From Chitinophagales bacterium (GTDB taxonomy: Bacteria; Bacteroidota; Bacteroidia; Chitinophagales; Saprospiraceae), in the NCBI GenBank assembly GCA_013299105.1, contig JAAFJY010000001.1, positions 390,978-454,977 on the forward strand: a stretch of DNA of 64,000 nucleotides, read 5' to 3'. Both the position numbers and the translations under genes were made by a program. Below are positions 16,001 to 23,394 of this stretch, piece after piece. The stretch's first letter is position 1. Each line of letters begins with the position of its first letter. Under the pieces are notes generated by a model. The model worked only from the letters and a program-made list of their open reading frames with translations. It was not told where the DNA came from and did not search any database.

Positions 16001-18145
16001 GGCAAAAATGAGGTGCTGGAGTTGCTCGAATTGTAAACTCAACTGTTGGGCCAGGGTGTTTTTTGAAGACCAGGCTTGTCGCTCCTCTTTTAATTGTTGG
16101 TAATCGCCATTGGTGTCATAAGTGTGCTCCGGGCGACCGACCAGGATATTGTCGGGTTTTTTCTGGTTCAGTTCAATTTTGTTGACGATGGCGTTGAAGC
16201 GGTCGTCGTGCGCGCGCAAGGCGTTCAGCACGGTCCAGACCACTTTGTATCGTTCGTTGTCGTCCAGGGCTTTGTCGGGTTCCACATCGGATGGCACCAC
16301 CACGGGAATGATGATGTAGCCGTATTTTTTGCCAGGCGATTTGCGCATGACCCTCCCTACAGATTGCACCACATCCACTTGCGAGTTGCGGGCCGAGAGG
16401 AACAACACGGCGTCGAGTGAGGGTACATCCACGCCTTCGCTCAGGCAGCGCACATTGGTCAGGATGCGGCATTCGTTGCCTTCCGTATCGGCTTTGAGCC
16501 AGCCCAGCAGTTCATCGCGGGTAGTAGCGCTCATGGTCCCGTCGATGTGCTCGGCTTTGGTGTTGACCATCTGCTGTTTTTTCTCGGCGGGCAGGGTATT
16601 CAGGTAGGCTTCAGAGGCGAGATTGTAATTGGCGGTGATTTTTTTGGAGCTGTCAATGTTTTGGCAAAAAGCGACCGCACGGCGCATTGGTTCGGGGTCG
16701 GCTTCCTTGGTAATTCCTTGATCGCCCAGGAACTGTTTAGACAAGGCATTGATGGTGCCGATGATTTTCGACACGTCGTTGGAGTTGATCTCGGTGTCTT
16801 GGTTGCTGATCATGCGCTGCACGGCAGGGGGCACGTCTTGGTCATTGAGGGTCAGGATCAGCACCTTGTAATCGGTGAGCAGGTCGCTTTCCACGGCTTC
16901 GCCAAAACCGATGCGGTAAATTTCTTCGCCGTACAGACTTGTATCGTCCATGGAGCACAGGACAGCATCGGCTTGAGCGGCTTTGCTTTTCAAGTCATCG
17001 CTGTACAGGCGGGGGGTAGCGGTCATGTACAAGCGTTTTTTGGCTTGGATAAAGCCATTGTCGTGTACTTTGGTGAAAGCCGATTCGTCATCGTTTGCGA
17101 GGGTTACGCCCGTAGTGCGGTGGGCTTCGTCGCAAATGATGAGGTCAAAGGGCGCGAAACCATTTTCGAGCAATACCTTTTGGGCTTTGGCAATGACTTC
17201 GATGGATTGATAGGTAGAAAACACCACCGTCATGCCCGCTGTGGCCTTTTGTTTGAGCTGCCGAAACTGGTGGAGGATATTCTCCACGTTGGTAGAAGCG
17301 GGTAGGGCCAGGTCAATGGTGCTGGAAGTGTCGGCGTCTTCGTTTTTGGTTTTTTTCTTCGAAATCTCCGGGTCCGAGCAAATACAAATTGCGTTGATGG
17401 GCTCATTGGCATCGCTGGTCCATTCGCGCAAGCTTTGCCCCAGCAAGGCGATGCTGGGCACCAGGAACAAAACCAAGCCTTTGCCCCCGGTTTCGTTTTC
17501 TGCAATCCGCAGGGCAGTGAAAGTTTTGCCGGTGCCACAGGCCATGATCAATTTGCCGCGTTCTGCGGTTTGAAAGTAGGCATGGGTTTTATCGCGGGCT
17601 TCAGTTTGGTGTTTGCGCAGTGATTTTTTGGGTAGGCGAGAGGTTTCGCCGTGGATTCCTTGTTCCAGTTTTTGCCAATCGACAGGTGCATCAAGCAATT
17701 GGGCGAGGTTGATCCTACTGACTGCCGGGTTTTGGTTGCGGATCGCTTCTTCGGCATTGGGGCCCCATTTGTTGGTGGTAGAAATCCAAAGGCGATGGGC
17801 AAAACGGGTGTTTTGTAGTTGTTCGTTTTTGAACTCCCGACTGGAGGTAGCTAAAAAGCTGTCAACGGCGGGCTTGTCAATGATGGCGTCTGCTTGAAAA
17901 CATTTGCATTGAATGGCCCAATAATCGCCTTCCTGGGTCAGGGCCACCAAGTCAATACCTGTATCGGTAAATCCCAAGTCATTTTTTCCAGGAAACTCGC
18001 TCCACAACCATACTTTTTTGAGCTGGTAGGCATATTTAGGGTCGGTCAACAAATAAGCTTGCATCAACCTTTCAAAACGGGCTCCTTTGTCGCGTTCGGA
18101 CGAGGAGATTTGACGGTAATGCTGGAGAATTTGTTGAAAGGTCAT
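13082..18145 (-). CDS. Type ISP restriction-modification enzyme with C-terminal DUF4926 domain
   Basis: A single 1687-residue chain. Residues 1-160 form an Mrr-like nuclease (TGIDLVAL near 63-70, then AIQCK with the QxK at 79-81). Residues 190-610 are a superfamily 2 ATPase: CGTGKT at 203-208, CDEAH at 338-342, MTATPR, and QSVGRVMRKSPGK near 594-606. An N6-adenine methyltransferase follows, with DPFTGTGTF at 913-921 and NPPYSVG at 1024-1030, and then about 600 residues of target-recognition type ending near EKLPRLSF. This order is that of the LlaGI/LlaBIII single-chain enzymes, which methylate one strand of their site and translocate on DNA before cleaving. Residues 1630-1687 (LVRLKNPIGNLKAGTQGAVV, then YEVEF) look like a fused DUF4926 domain. 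The start MTFQQILQHY was chosen at 18145; the 63 residues upstream are not family-like. Confidence 0.9.
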   Translation of the reverse strand: MTFQQILQHYRQISSSERDKGARFERLMQAYLLTDPKYAYQLKKVWLWSEFPGKNDLGFTDTGIDLVALTQEGDYWAIQCKCFQADAIIDKPAVDSFLATSSREFKNEQLQNTRFAHRLWISTTNKWGPNAEEAIRNQNPAVSRINLAQLLDAPVDWQKLEQGIHGETSRLPKKSLRKHQTEARDKTHAYFQTAERGKLIMACGTGKTFTALRIAENETGGKGLVLFLVPSIALLGQSLREWTSDANEPINAICICSDPEISKKKTKNEDADTSSTIDLALPASTNVENILHQFRQLKQKATAGMTVVFSTYQSIEVIAKAQKVLLENGFAPFDLIICDEAHRTTGVTLANDDESAFTKVHDNGFIQAKKRLYMTATPRLYSDDLKSKAAQADAVLCSMDDTSLYGEEIYRIGFGEAVESDLLTDYKVLILTLNDQDVPPAVQRMISNQDTEINSNDVSKIIGTINALSKQFLGDQGITKEADPEPMRRAVAFCQNIDSSKKITANYNLASEAYLNTLPAEKKQQMVNTKAEHIDGTMSATTRDELLGWLKADTEGNECRILTNVRCLSEGVDVPSLDAVLFLSARNSQVDVVQSVGRVMRKSPGKKYGYIIIPVVVPSDVEPDKALDDNERYKVVWTVLNALRAHDDRFNAIVNKIELNQKKPDNILVGRPEHTYDTNGDYQQLKEERQAWSSKNTLAQQLSLQFEQLQHLIFARMVQKVGDRRYWEQWAKDVAIIAEQQIERIGNLIRNKADQRRAFEQFLQGLQKNINPSINEAQAVEMLAQHIITQPVFEALFEGYSFAKSNPVSMAMQNMLATLDAGNNLAAQDPTLQKFYDSVRKRAEGIDNAEGKQRIIIELYDKFFKAAFPKMVEQLGIVYTPVEVVDFIIRSVADVLQQEFGRSIADENIHILDPFTGTGTFMTRLLQSGLIGPADLARKYHHELHANEIVLLAYYIAAINIENAYHDLRDKNSAYEPFEGIVLTDTFQLGETDESQKLFTDLFPQNSERVVKQKKAPLRIIIGNPPYSVGQKSANDNAQNLKYERLDQRIADTYARTTQATNKNSLYDSYIKAFRWSTDRLDPTQGGIIAFVSNGAWLDSNSTDGLRKTLEKEFSSIWVFNLRGNQRTSGELSRKEGGKIFGSGSRTPIAITLLVKNPAARTEKAKIHYHDIGDYLSREEKLARIRDWGSMANAQMPWQNLEANEYGDWISQRNDVFGEFVALGDKEDKSSATFFNPFYSRGIATARDAYCYNFSKLKLEATIHEFIDYYELQRVNFQTALQQNNNLKLENFIDFDTIKVTWNRGLKNDMSRSKKIYFKQESVLVGLYRPFSRQNVYFAQELNDMVYQIPKLFPNPQCKNLVISVAGVGGSKEFTAIITDLIPDVQLEFNGQCFPLYYYEEQQKQSPSLFDAVSEEQYVRRDGISDFILGRAQQQYGKNVSKEDIFYYVYGFLHSPEYRQTFANDLKKMLPRLPLVDEVRDFWAFSKAGRALADLHLHYENVPPHPAVQVAGAESGDFRVEKMRFPQKGQKDTIVYNHKISLSNIPARAYEYVVNGKPAIEWIMERYQVTVHKESGIQNDPNDWAAEVGQPRYILDLLLSVINLSVQTVEIVEKLPRLSFGEANAPGAELTAHSLVRLKNPIGNLKAGTQGAVVYVYQAGAAYEVEFMVNGQSVVETVEVGQIEKVS

Positions 18146-18317
18146 GCGTTTCGGCGTTGTTGGGCTTGTTTTTTTAAAGGGGGCAATACTTGCAAATTTA
18201 CAAAAAGAGGCAACATTTTTCAATAAAGCAATGGGCAAATATCCATCATCAGGTAAATAAGTAATGGAGCTAAAATAAACCCTAGGTTGGCTTTGTACAA
18301 AAAACACCCCGAAATCA

Positions 18318-18356
18318 AAAAAGGCCTCAAGCAAGAACTTGAGACCTCTTTTTTTT
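18318..18356 (-). terminator. Terminator downstream of the tRNA-Asp pair
   Basis: AGGCCTCAAG and CTTGAGACCT form a stem with one mismatch around a 6-nt loop. In the minus direction it is followed by a run of six T (A on the plus strand). It lies just after the second tRNA; the opposite side also carries a long T run, so it may work both ways. Confidence 0.7.
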
Positions 18357-18360
18357 TGAG

Positions 18361-18434
18361 CGGTCTGGACGGGACTCGAACCCGCGACCCCCTGCGTGAC
18401 AGGCAGGTATTCTAACCAACTGAACTACCAAACC
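18361..18434 (-). tRNA. tRNA-Asp (GTC), copy 2
   Basis: 74 nt folding as a normal cloverleaf: acceptor GGTTTGG pairs with CCAGACC through one T-G wobble; the anticodon arm is CCTGC-CTGTCAC-GCAGG with anticodon GTC; the T arm contains GGTTCGAGTCC. The discriminator base is G and no CCA is encoded. It is identical over all 74 nt to the copy at 18509-18582. Confidence 0.95.
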
Positions 18435-18478
18435 ATTTTGGTTTTGAGCAGCCGCTCATTTGTGCTTCTTACTTGGCG

Positions 18479-18503
18479 TTTTTTCAGATCAAATCTGAAA
18501 AAA
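18479..18503. other. Perfect hairpin between the two tRNA-Asp genes
   Basis: TTTTTTCAGAT, a short AT-rich loop (CAA) and ATCTGAAAAAA form an 11-bp perfect stem between the tRNA copies. It could be a processing or partial termination signal, or the remnant of a duplication junction. Confidence 0.5.
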
Positions 18504-18508
18504 GTTAG

Positions 18509-18582
18509 CGGTCTGGACGGGACTCGAACCCGCGACCCCCTGCGTGACAGGCAGGTATTCTAACCAACTGAACTACCAAACC
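18509..18582 (-). tRNA. tRNA-Asp (GTC), copy 1
   Basis: Identical in sequence to the copy at 18361-18434 and transcribed first. The two lie 74 bp apart in the same orientation, consistent with a tandem duplication. Both share the T-G wobble in the acceptor stem. Confidence 0.95.
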
Positions 18583-18819
18583 ATGTTGTGGCGATTTTAA
18601 CTTCGCCACGGCCAAGTAATTGGCAATATATGTGGACAAGAGCGAACTTTTGCGCTCTTGCAAAAGGCGCAAGTGAGGTTAATTTCACAAGCGCGGATGC
18701 AAATGTACGTGTGCTTTCACGATTATGCAAGCCTTGGGCGACAAAAAATAAAAAAAATGCCTGCTTTCCGCTTTTCATGGGGGTATTTATTAATTTTGCG
18801 CGGACAAAGCAATAGCACT

Positions 18820-19800
18820 ATGGTCTTTCTGGAGTTTGAGAAGCCCTTGGAAATCATGTATGAGCAACTGGAAAAGCTCAGAGAGATTGGCAACAGTGGG
18901 GATGTGGATGTAAGCGAATCCATCGTTTCACTGGAAGCTAAAATCTCGGAAAAGCGCCAGGAACTTTATGACCACCTCAGTGGCTGGCAAAGGGTTCAAC
19001 TTTCGCGCCATCCTGAAAGGCCTTATACCCTATTTTACATTGAACACATCTGCGAGAAGTTTGTCGAGTTGCATGGCGACCGCTACGTCATGGACGACAA
19101 GGCGATTGTAGGTGGTCTGGCCAGCATCGAGGGCCAAACGGTGGTGATCCTGGGCCAGCAGAAAGGCAAAAACACCAAGGACCGCCAGTACCGCAACTTC
19201 GGCATGGCCAACCCTGACGGCTACCGCAAAGCCCTGCGCCTGATGAAAATCGCCGAACGCTTTGGTTTTCCGGTGATTACCCTGATCGACACCCCCGGTG
19301 CATATCCTGGTCTGGAAGCTGAAGAGCGGGGCCAAGCCGAGGCCATTGCCCGTAACTTGTTTGAGATGGCACAACTAAGGACCCCCATCCTGTGTTTCAT
19401 CATCGGCGAAGGCGCTTCAGGTGGAGCCATCGGCATCGGCCTGGGCGACCGGGTGTACATGCTCGAAAACTCCTGGTATTCGGTCATTTCTCCAGAATCC
19501 TGCTCCTCAATCCTATGGCGCAGTTGGGATTACAAAGAACAGGCTGCTGAAGCATTAAAACTGACCGCAGAGCACATGTTCAAGAATGGCCTGGTCGACG
19601 GCATCCTGCCAGAACCCCTCGGTGGAGCCCACTCCGCCCCCGAAATCATGGCTCAAACCCTGAAAAAACAAATCCTGGATGACCTCGCAGTCTTGAAACA
19701 ACTGCCCATTGATACCCTCGTTGACCAACGGATTGAAAAATATGCCAGCATGGGCGAGTACGAATTCGTGCCCGTGGAGGCTACTTTGAGCGAAAAATAA
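18820..19800 (+). CDS. accA: Acetyl-CoA carboxylase carboxyltransferase subunit alpha
   Basis: 326 residues matching AccA throughout: an N-terminal helical part ([20 protein letters not shown]), then [49 protein letters not shown] and [19 protein letters not shown]. It transfers the carboxyl group from carboxybiotin to acetyl-CoA, the first step of fatty-acid synthesis, with AccD (not in the window). The ATG at 18820 gives the usual start; the longer frame reads into the region before the promoter. A TAATTTTG box at 18791-18798 fits the -7 element of this phylum, though its upstream partner is weak. Confidence 0.95.
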   Translation: MVFLEFEKPLEIMYEQLEKLREIGNSGDVDVSESIVSLEAKISEKRQELYDHLSGWQRVQLSRHPERPYTLFYIEHICEKFVELHGDRYVMDDKAIVGGLASIEGQTVVILGQQKGKNTKDRQYRNFGMANPDGYRKALRLMKIAERFGFPVITLIDTPGAYPGLEAEERGQAEAIARNLFEMAQLRTPILCFIIGEGASGGAIGIGLGDRVYMLENSWYSVISPESCSSILWRSWDYKEQAAEALKLTAEHMFKNGLVDGILPEPLGGAHSAPEIMAQTLKKQILDDLAVLKQLPIDTLVDQRIEKYASMGEYEFVPVEATLSEK

Positions 19801-19810
19801 GTTGGCAATT

Positions 19811-19900
19811 AGTTGAAGGGTTTAGGGTTGAAATGTTGAAGAGACAAGCTCTAATCGAAGCCAGTCCTTTCAACCCTTCAACATTCCAACTTTTCAACTC
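19811..19900. repeat. R5 (TTCAAC/GTTGAA) repeat, two-armed copy
   Basis: Starting about 10 bp after the accA stop, GTTGAAGGG...GGTTGAAATGTTGAAGAG faces CCTTTCAACCCTTCAACATT...TTTTCAAC about 20 bp later, forming a large imperfect hairpin. Single arms of the same repeat occur at six more places in the window. There is no T run, so it is not a standard terminator. Confidence 0.7.
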
Positions 19901-20044
19901 CAATAAGCATCGATGAAGCTCGTGAGAAAGCTACAAGTAAAAAATTAAGCCCGTGGTGGCGGTTTAAATTTTTACCCCGAAATCCATTCGCGAGCCAGAA
20001 ACCTCCCTTTTCCCCTTTTTACTTCACCTTCATCGGCTAGCAAT

Positions 20045-20602
20045 ATGAGTATTTTGCAAAAAATTCAAAACTATTTTCGCACCCGCACCCTACAGGAGCG
20101 CCTACGCGAACTAGGCACCGGACAGCGCAAGAAGGTCAATTTCGAAAGTACACAAAGCATTGGCCTGCTCTTTGATGCCACCAATCGCGACAAGCGTGCA
20201 GCGGTGTTGAAGTACGCAGACCAACTCGGCAAGCAAGGCAAAAAAGTGCGCCTGCTGGGCTTCGTGGACGTAAAGGAAGAGCCCAAAGACCTCTCTTTTC
20301 CCTTCTTTTTTCGCAAAGACCTCGACTGGGCCCAACGACCCATTGGCGATAAAGTAGAGGGGTTTTTGAAAACGAGCTTTGACATGCTCATCACCCTCGA
20401 CCCTCAACCCCAGGCCCATTGTGAGTATATCGCAGCCCTGAGCCGGGCACATTTTAAGATTGGACCCTCCACCGAAAATACCTATTGCCACGACTTGATG
20501 ATCGAAGTCGCCAACAAAAACAACCTGAGCGATTTCATCCGGGAAATGGAGACATTGTTGACAAAGACAAACATCAAACATGCGGCAATCAGCCAAGTTT
20601 AA
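20045..20602 (+). CDS. DUF6913 family protein
   Basis: 185 residues with the pattern of the Bacteroidota-specific DUF6913 family: an N-terminal amphipathic helix (MSILQKIQNYFRTRTLQERL), a TQSIGLLFDATNRDKRAAVL segment and DMLITLDPQPQAHCEYIAAL near residue 120. The function is unknown. The gene overlaps dapA by 23 bp, and the DUF6913-dapA order is common in this phylum, suggesting co-translation. No membrane segment or signal peptide is present. Confidence 0.8.
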   Translation: MSILQKIQNYFRTRTLQERLRELGTGQRKKVNFESTQSIGLLFDATNRDKRAAVLKYADQLGKQGKKVRLLGFVDVKEEPKDLSFPFFFRKDLDWAQRPIGDKVEGFLKTSFDMLITLDPQPQAHCEYIAALSRAHFKIGPSTENTYCHDLMIEVANKNNLSDFIREMETLLTKTNIKHAAISQV

Positions 20603-21485
20603 GGGCACCGGAGTAGCCCTCATCACCCCCTTCCGCCAGAAATCAATTGACTACAGCGCCCTCGAAAACGTCATCGAACATGTGATCGAAGGCGGCGTCG
20701 ACTACCTCGTTTCCCTGGGTACCACAGGTGAAGCCATCACTTTGTCGAGCAAAGAATGCCGCGAAGTGTTCGACTTTACCATCAAGGTCGTCAATGGCCG
20801 CAAACCAATAGTGGCGGGCATGTTTGGGGGTAATTTCACCGATGCCCTGGTCGAAAAAATCAAAAATTACAACTTTGAGGGCTTCGACGCCATCATGTCG
20901 AGCAGTCCAGCGTATAGCAAACCCACCCAAGAAGGCATTTACCAGCACTACATGCTGATGGCCGAGGTTTCGCCAGTGCCCATTATTCTGTACAATGTGC
21001 CCAGCCGCACGGGCAGCAACGTCAAAGCTGAAACTACGGTTCGCCTGGCCCACGCAAATGAAAAATTCGTAGCGGTCAAAGAAGCCTCTGGCGACCTGGG
21101 CCAAGTGATGAAAGTCCTCAAAGACAAGCCGAAAGATTTTCTGGTGTTGTCCGGCGATGACCCCATCACCATCCCCATGATGTCTTGCGGAGCCAGTGGG
21201 GCCATTTCGGTGATCGCCAACATGTACCCACAGCAGTTTTCGTCGATGGTAAACGCTGCCCTGGACGGCGATTTTACCCGCGCAGCCCGCCTCAACGCCG
21301 AGCTGCTGGACGTACACCCCTGGCTGTACATCGAGGGCAATCCCGTAGGCGTGAAAGCAGGCATGGAAATCCTAGGACATTGCAGCCGCGAAGTGCGGAT
21401 TCCGCTCACCGCTTTGAGCGAGGGCAATTACCAGAACTTAAAGGCGGAAATGGAGAAGGTGCGGGAGTTGGATTTGGTGTCGTAG
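20580..21485 (+). CDS. dapA: 4-hydroxy-tetrahydrodipicolinate synthase
   Basis: 301 residues with the DapA TIM-barrel motifs: GTGVALITPF (about 9-18), SLGTTGEAITLS (about 44-55), the catalytic tyrosine in LYNVPSRTGSN (about 138) and the Schiff-base lysine in FVAVKEASGD (about 165). It condenses pyruvate with aspartate semialdehyde in lysine and diaminopimelate synthesis. The start overlaps the end of the DUF6913 gene. The TAG stop codon is the first three bases of a palindrome that opens the 840-bp non-coding island at 21483-22322. Confidence 0.95.
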   Translation: MRQSAKFKGTGVALITPFRQKSIDYSALENVIEHVIEGGVDYLVSLGTTGEAITLSSKECREVFDFTIKVVNGRKPIVAGMFGGNFTDALVEKIKNYNFEGFDAIMSSSPAYSKPTQEGIYQHYMLMAEVSPVPIILYNVPSRTGSNVKAETTVRLAHANEKFVAVKEASGDLGQVMKVLKDKPKDFLVLSGDDPITIPMMSCGASGAISVIANMYPQQFSSMVNAALDGDFTRAARLNAELLDVHPWLYIEGNPVGVKAGMEILGHCSREVRIPLTALSEGNYQNLKAEMEKVRELDLVS

Positions 21486-22322
21486 AGACAGGGCATGCCC
21501 TGTCTAATGTCACGATTTTGACAATGTTATACACCATCACAACGCTAAATAGAAGCTGGTTCACGGTCTCTGACCAGAACCGTTTTCTGTGCGTTTGCAA
21601 CGCGTAAACGGATATTTAAGGCAGCAATTCCCGCTTTGGAGTATATTTTAACGTGAGTTCTGGGTGAAAAATGTTGTTTTTCAAACACTTACGGTGTCTT
21701 GCAGAAGCAAAATTGTGAATTTTCCTCTCCAGAAATCCCTAACCGTGCAAACAAGTGCTAAGGCTACCTCAAAGCTTCCCAGCGAGCCCCTACTTCGTAA
21801 GTCGTCACTCGTAAGTCGTAAGTCGTAAGTCTAAATTTCAAACCTCGCAAATCCAGAACTGACGTTATTTTATTGACAATTAGAAAATTGTGAAGAAAGG
21901 GTAGAAAATCGGACAGTAAAAAACACAAATTCTGGACGCTTAAATGCGCAAGTTGTGTTCAAAATGCGACTGCGACGAGCTGAAAATAGAGCGGTGCGCT
22001 GGTAAAAGCCTCCAGACTTGTACCACTATTTACACGTCTCTGATGTTTGACAAATCCTTAACAAAAATTTGACTATCAACACATTGCATAGAAGTCGCCA
22101 AGTCTCCTTCATGCGTCAGAGACGCAAATATAGTCGTACAAGTCCGGAGACTTGTACGAGCGGCGCTCTTTCTATTTGAGACGAAAATCAAAAATGTCAG
22201 TTTTAACAAACACAAAATCAACGGATTATACCCAAAGCGGGAATTGCTGTATTTAAGGCTTGAGAACTTACTATTTTTTTTTTTTACCGATTACACCTTA
22301 GACAGGGCATGCCCTGTCTCTA
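21483..22322. repeat. 840-bp non-coding island with nested inverted repeats
   Basis: No convincing gene lies here. Both ends carry the palindrome GACAGGGCATGCCCTGTC, and including flanking TAGA/TCTA bases the two 24-bp ends are exact reverse complements of each other. Each end begins with the TAG stop of the neighbouring gene (dapA from the left, pgeF from the right). Inside, CAGCAATTCCCGCTTTGG at 21622-21639 is repeated inverted at 22232-22249; a smaller palindrome around GACTTGTAC lies at about 22135-22157; and tandem GTAAGTC units with an R6-like block lie at about 21730-21835. Confidence 0.8.
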
Positions 22323-23096
22323 CCGCATCCCAATCCCACAGAGCATCCGCCCTGTCAATCCCTTTTCTTTGCGGTAGGAAAAAAAATGCGCATTGTGCTC
22401 CACCGTGCAGAATGGGGAGATGAAAATTTGTGCCTCACTTAATCCAGCTTGCCGCAATTGATCGGCATTGGCCTGTTTCAAATCCACCAAAAACTTGCCT
22501 TTGGCCTCGTCCCAGCGCTTGCGACTGGGGTGGAAATGCTCGGCTACGTTGGCGTCCACTTCAAAGGCGCATTCCGAAATGCAGGTACCGATGTAGGCGT
22601 AGCAATCCTCAGCTTGCGTACCGTAATTTTCCTGCATGGCCGCCAGGGTTTTGGCCAAAATCTGACTGGCTGTGCCTCGCCAGCCCGCGTGTACGGCTCC
22701 CATCGCACCCTGGATGGGGTCAAAAATTAAAATCGGACAGCAATCAGCCACCGTCACGTTCAAAAACACGCCTCGGCAATTGCTGATTAGGGCATCATAC
22801 CCCTCCCAACGACCGCCATGTTCAACCATGATGATCTCATCGCCATGCACCTGGTAAGCACTGGCCACTTGTTCGGTTTTCCAGCCGTGTTGCTGGAAAA
22901 AATGGGTACGGTTTTTAGCCACGGTTGCAGGGTCATCCTCCGTTGAAATGCCCAGATTGAGCGAATGATAAGGCGCTTGGCTGAAGCCATTGTGTCGATC
23001 GCTCTCGGCCGCTATCAGTTGTAAACTGGGCCATTTTTTCACAATGGCTGATAAAAATGCCTCTAAGGATGAGTTGCTTATCGAAATTTGTGGCAT
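22320..23096 (-). CDS. pgeF: Peptidoglycan editing factor PgeF / YfiH (laccase-domain) protein
   Basis: 258 residues with the family's copper- or zinc-site motifs: NGFSQAPYHSLNLG near the start, AYQVHGDEI (about 83-91), TVADCCPILIFDP (about 118-130) and GAVHAGWRGTA (about 135-145), plus a C-terminal CTVEHNAHFFSYR. PgeF enzymes remove mis-incorporated L-serine from peptidoglycan precursors; older annotation calls them polyphenol oxidases. The ATG at 23096 was chosen; one at 23123 would add nine residues. Its TAG stop lies in the terminal palindrome of the adjacent non-coding island. Confidence 0.85.
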   Translation of the reverse strand: MPQISISNSSLEAFLSAIVKKWPSLQLIAAESDRHNGFSQAPYHSLNLGISTEDDPATVAKNRTHFFQQHGWKTEQVASAYQVHGDEIIMVEHGGRWEGYDALISNCRGVFLNVTVADCCPILIFDPIQGAMGAVHAGWRGTASQILAKTLAAMQENYGTQAEDCYAYIGTCISECAFEVDANVAEHFHPSRKRWDEAKGKFLVDLKQANADQLRQAGLSEAQIFISPFCTVEHNAHFFSYRKEKGLTGRMLCGIGMR

Positions 23097-23149
23097 ATCG
23101 GTTGAGATAGATACAGGTACCATAACAACCGCGAAATTACAATTTTTGG

Positions 23150-23330
23150 AGTCAACATCACGGTCATAGTCATGCTGGAAATCCGCAATAAAGGGTGTGC
23201 CGTGTGTAAGTTTGGGTTCGAGTGTGTGGAGCTTCAATCAGAATCTATCTACTCAGCTAATTGGAAATGGGGTTTATTCACACTCACACCCAAACAAACA
23301 CCCAAACCCAATTTTATCCGCGTTCCCTCA
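23150..23330. repeat. R3 dispersed element, partial inverted copy
   Basis: The block GTCAACATCACGGTCATAGT followed by a GCTGGAAATCCGC segment and later ACACCCAAACAAACACCCAA matches the inverse of the R3 copy at 10044-10342. It separates pgeF from the DUF1593 gene. Confidence 0.6.
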
Positions 23331-23394
23331 AATCGGCACCGCGCAGCGGGGCTACGGCAAGCTCGCGTAGCGGGCCTAGACCTCTCATCTGCGA

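Noticed and set aside
15158-17305. Open frames of 292 and 252 codons on the plus strand
   Set aside because: Antisense to the Type ISP gene and without recognisable domains.
18255-18275. GAGCTAAAATAA near the start of the Type ISP gene, like the R1 end
   Set aside because: Only 12 matching bases and no further R1 sequence; too short to call a repeat copy.
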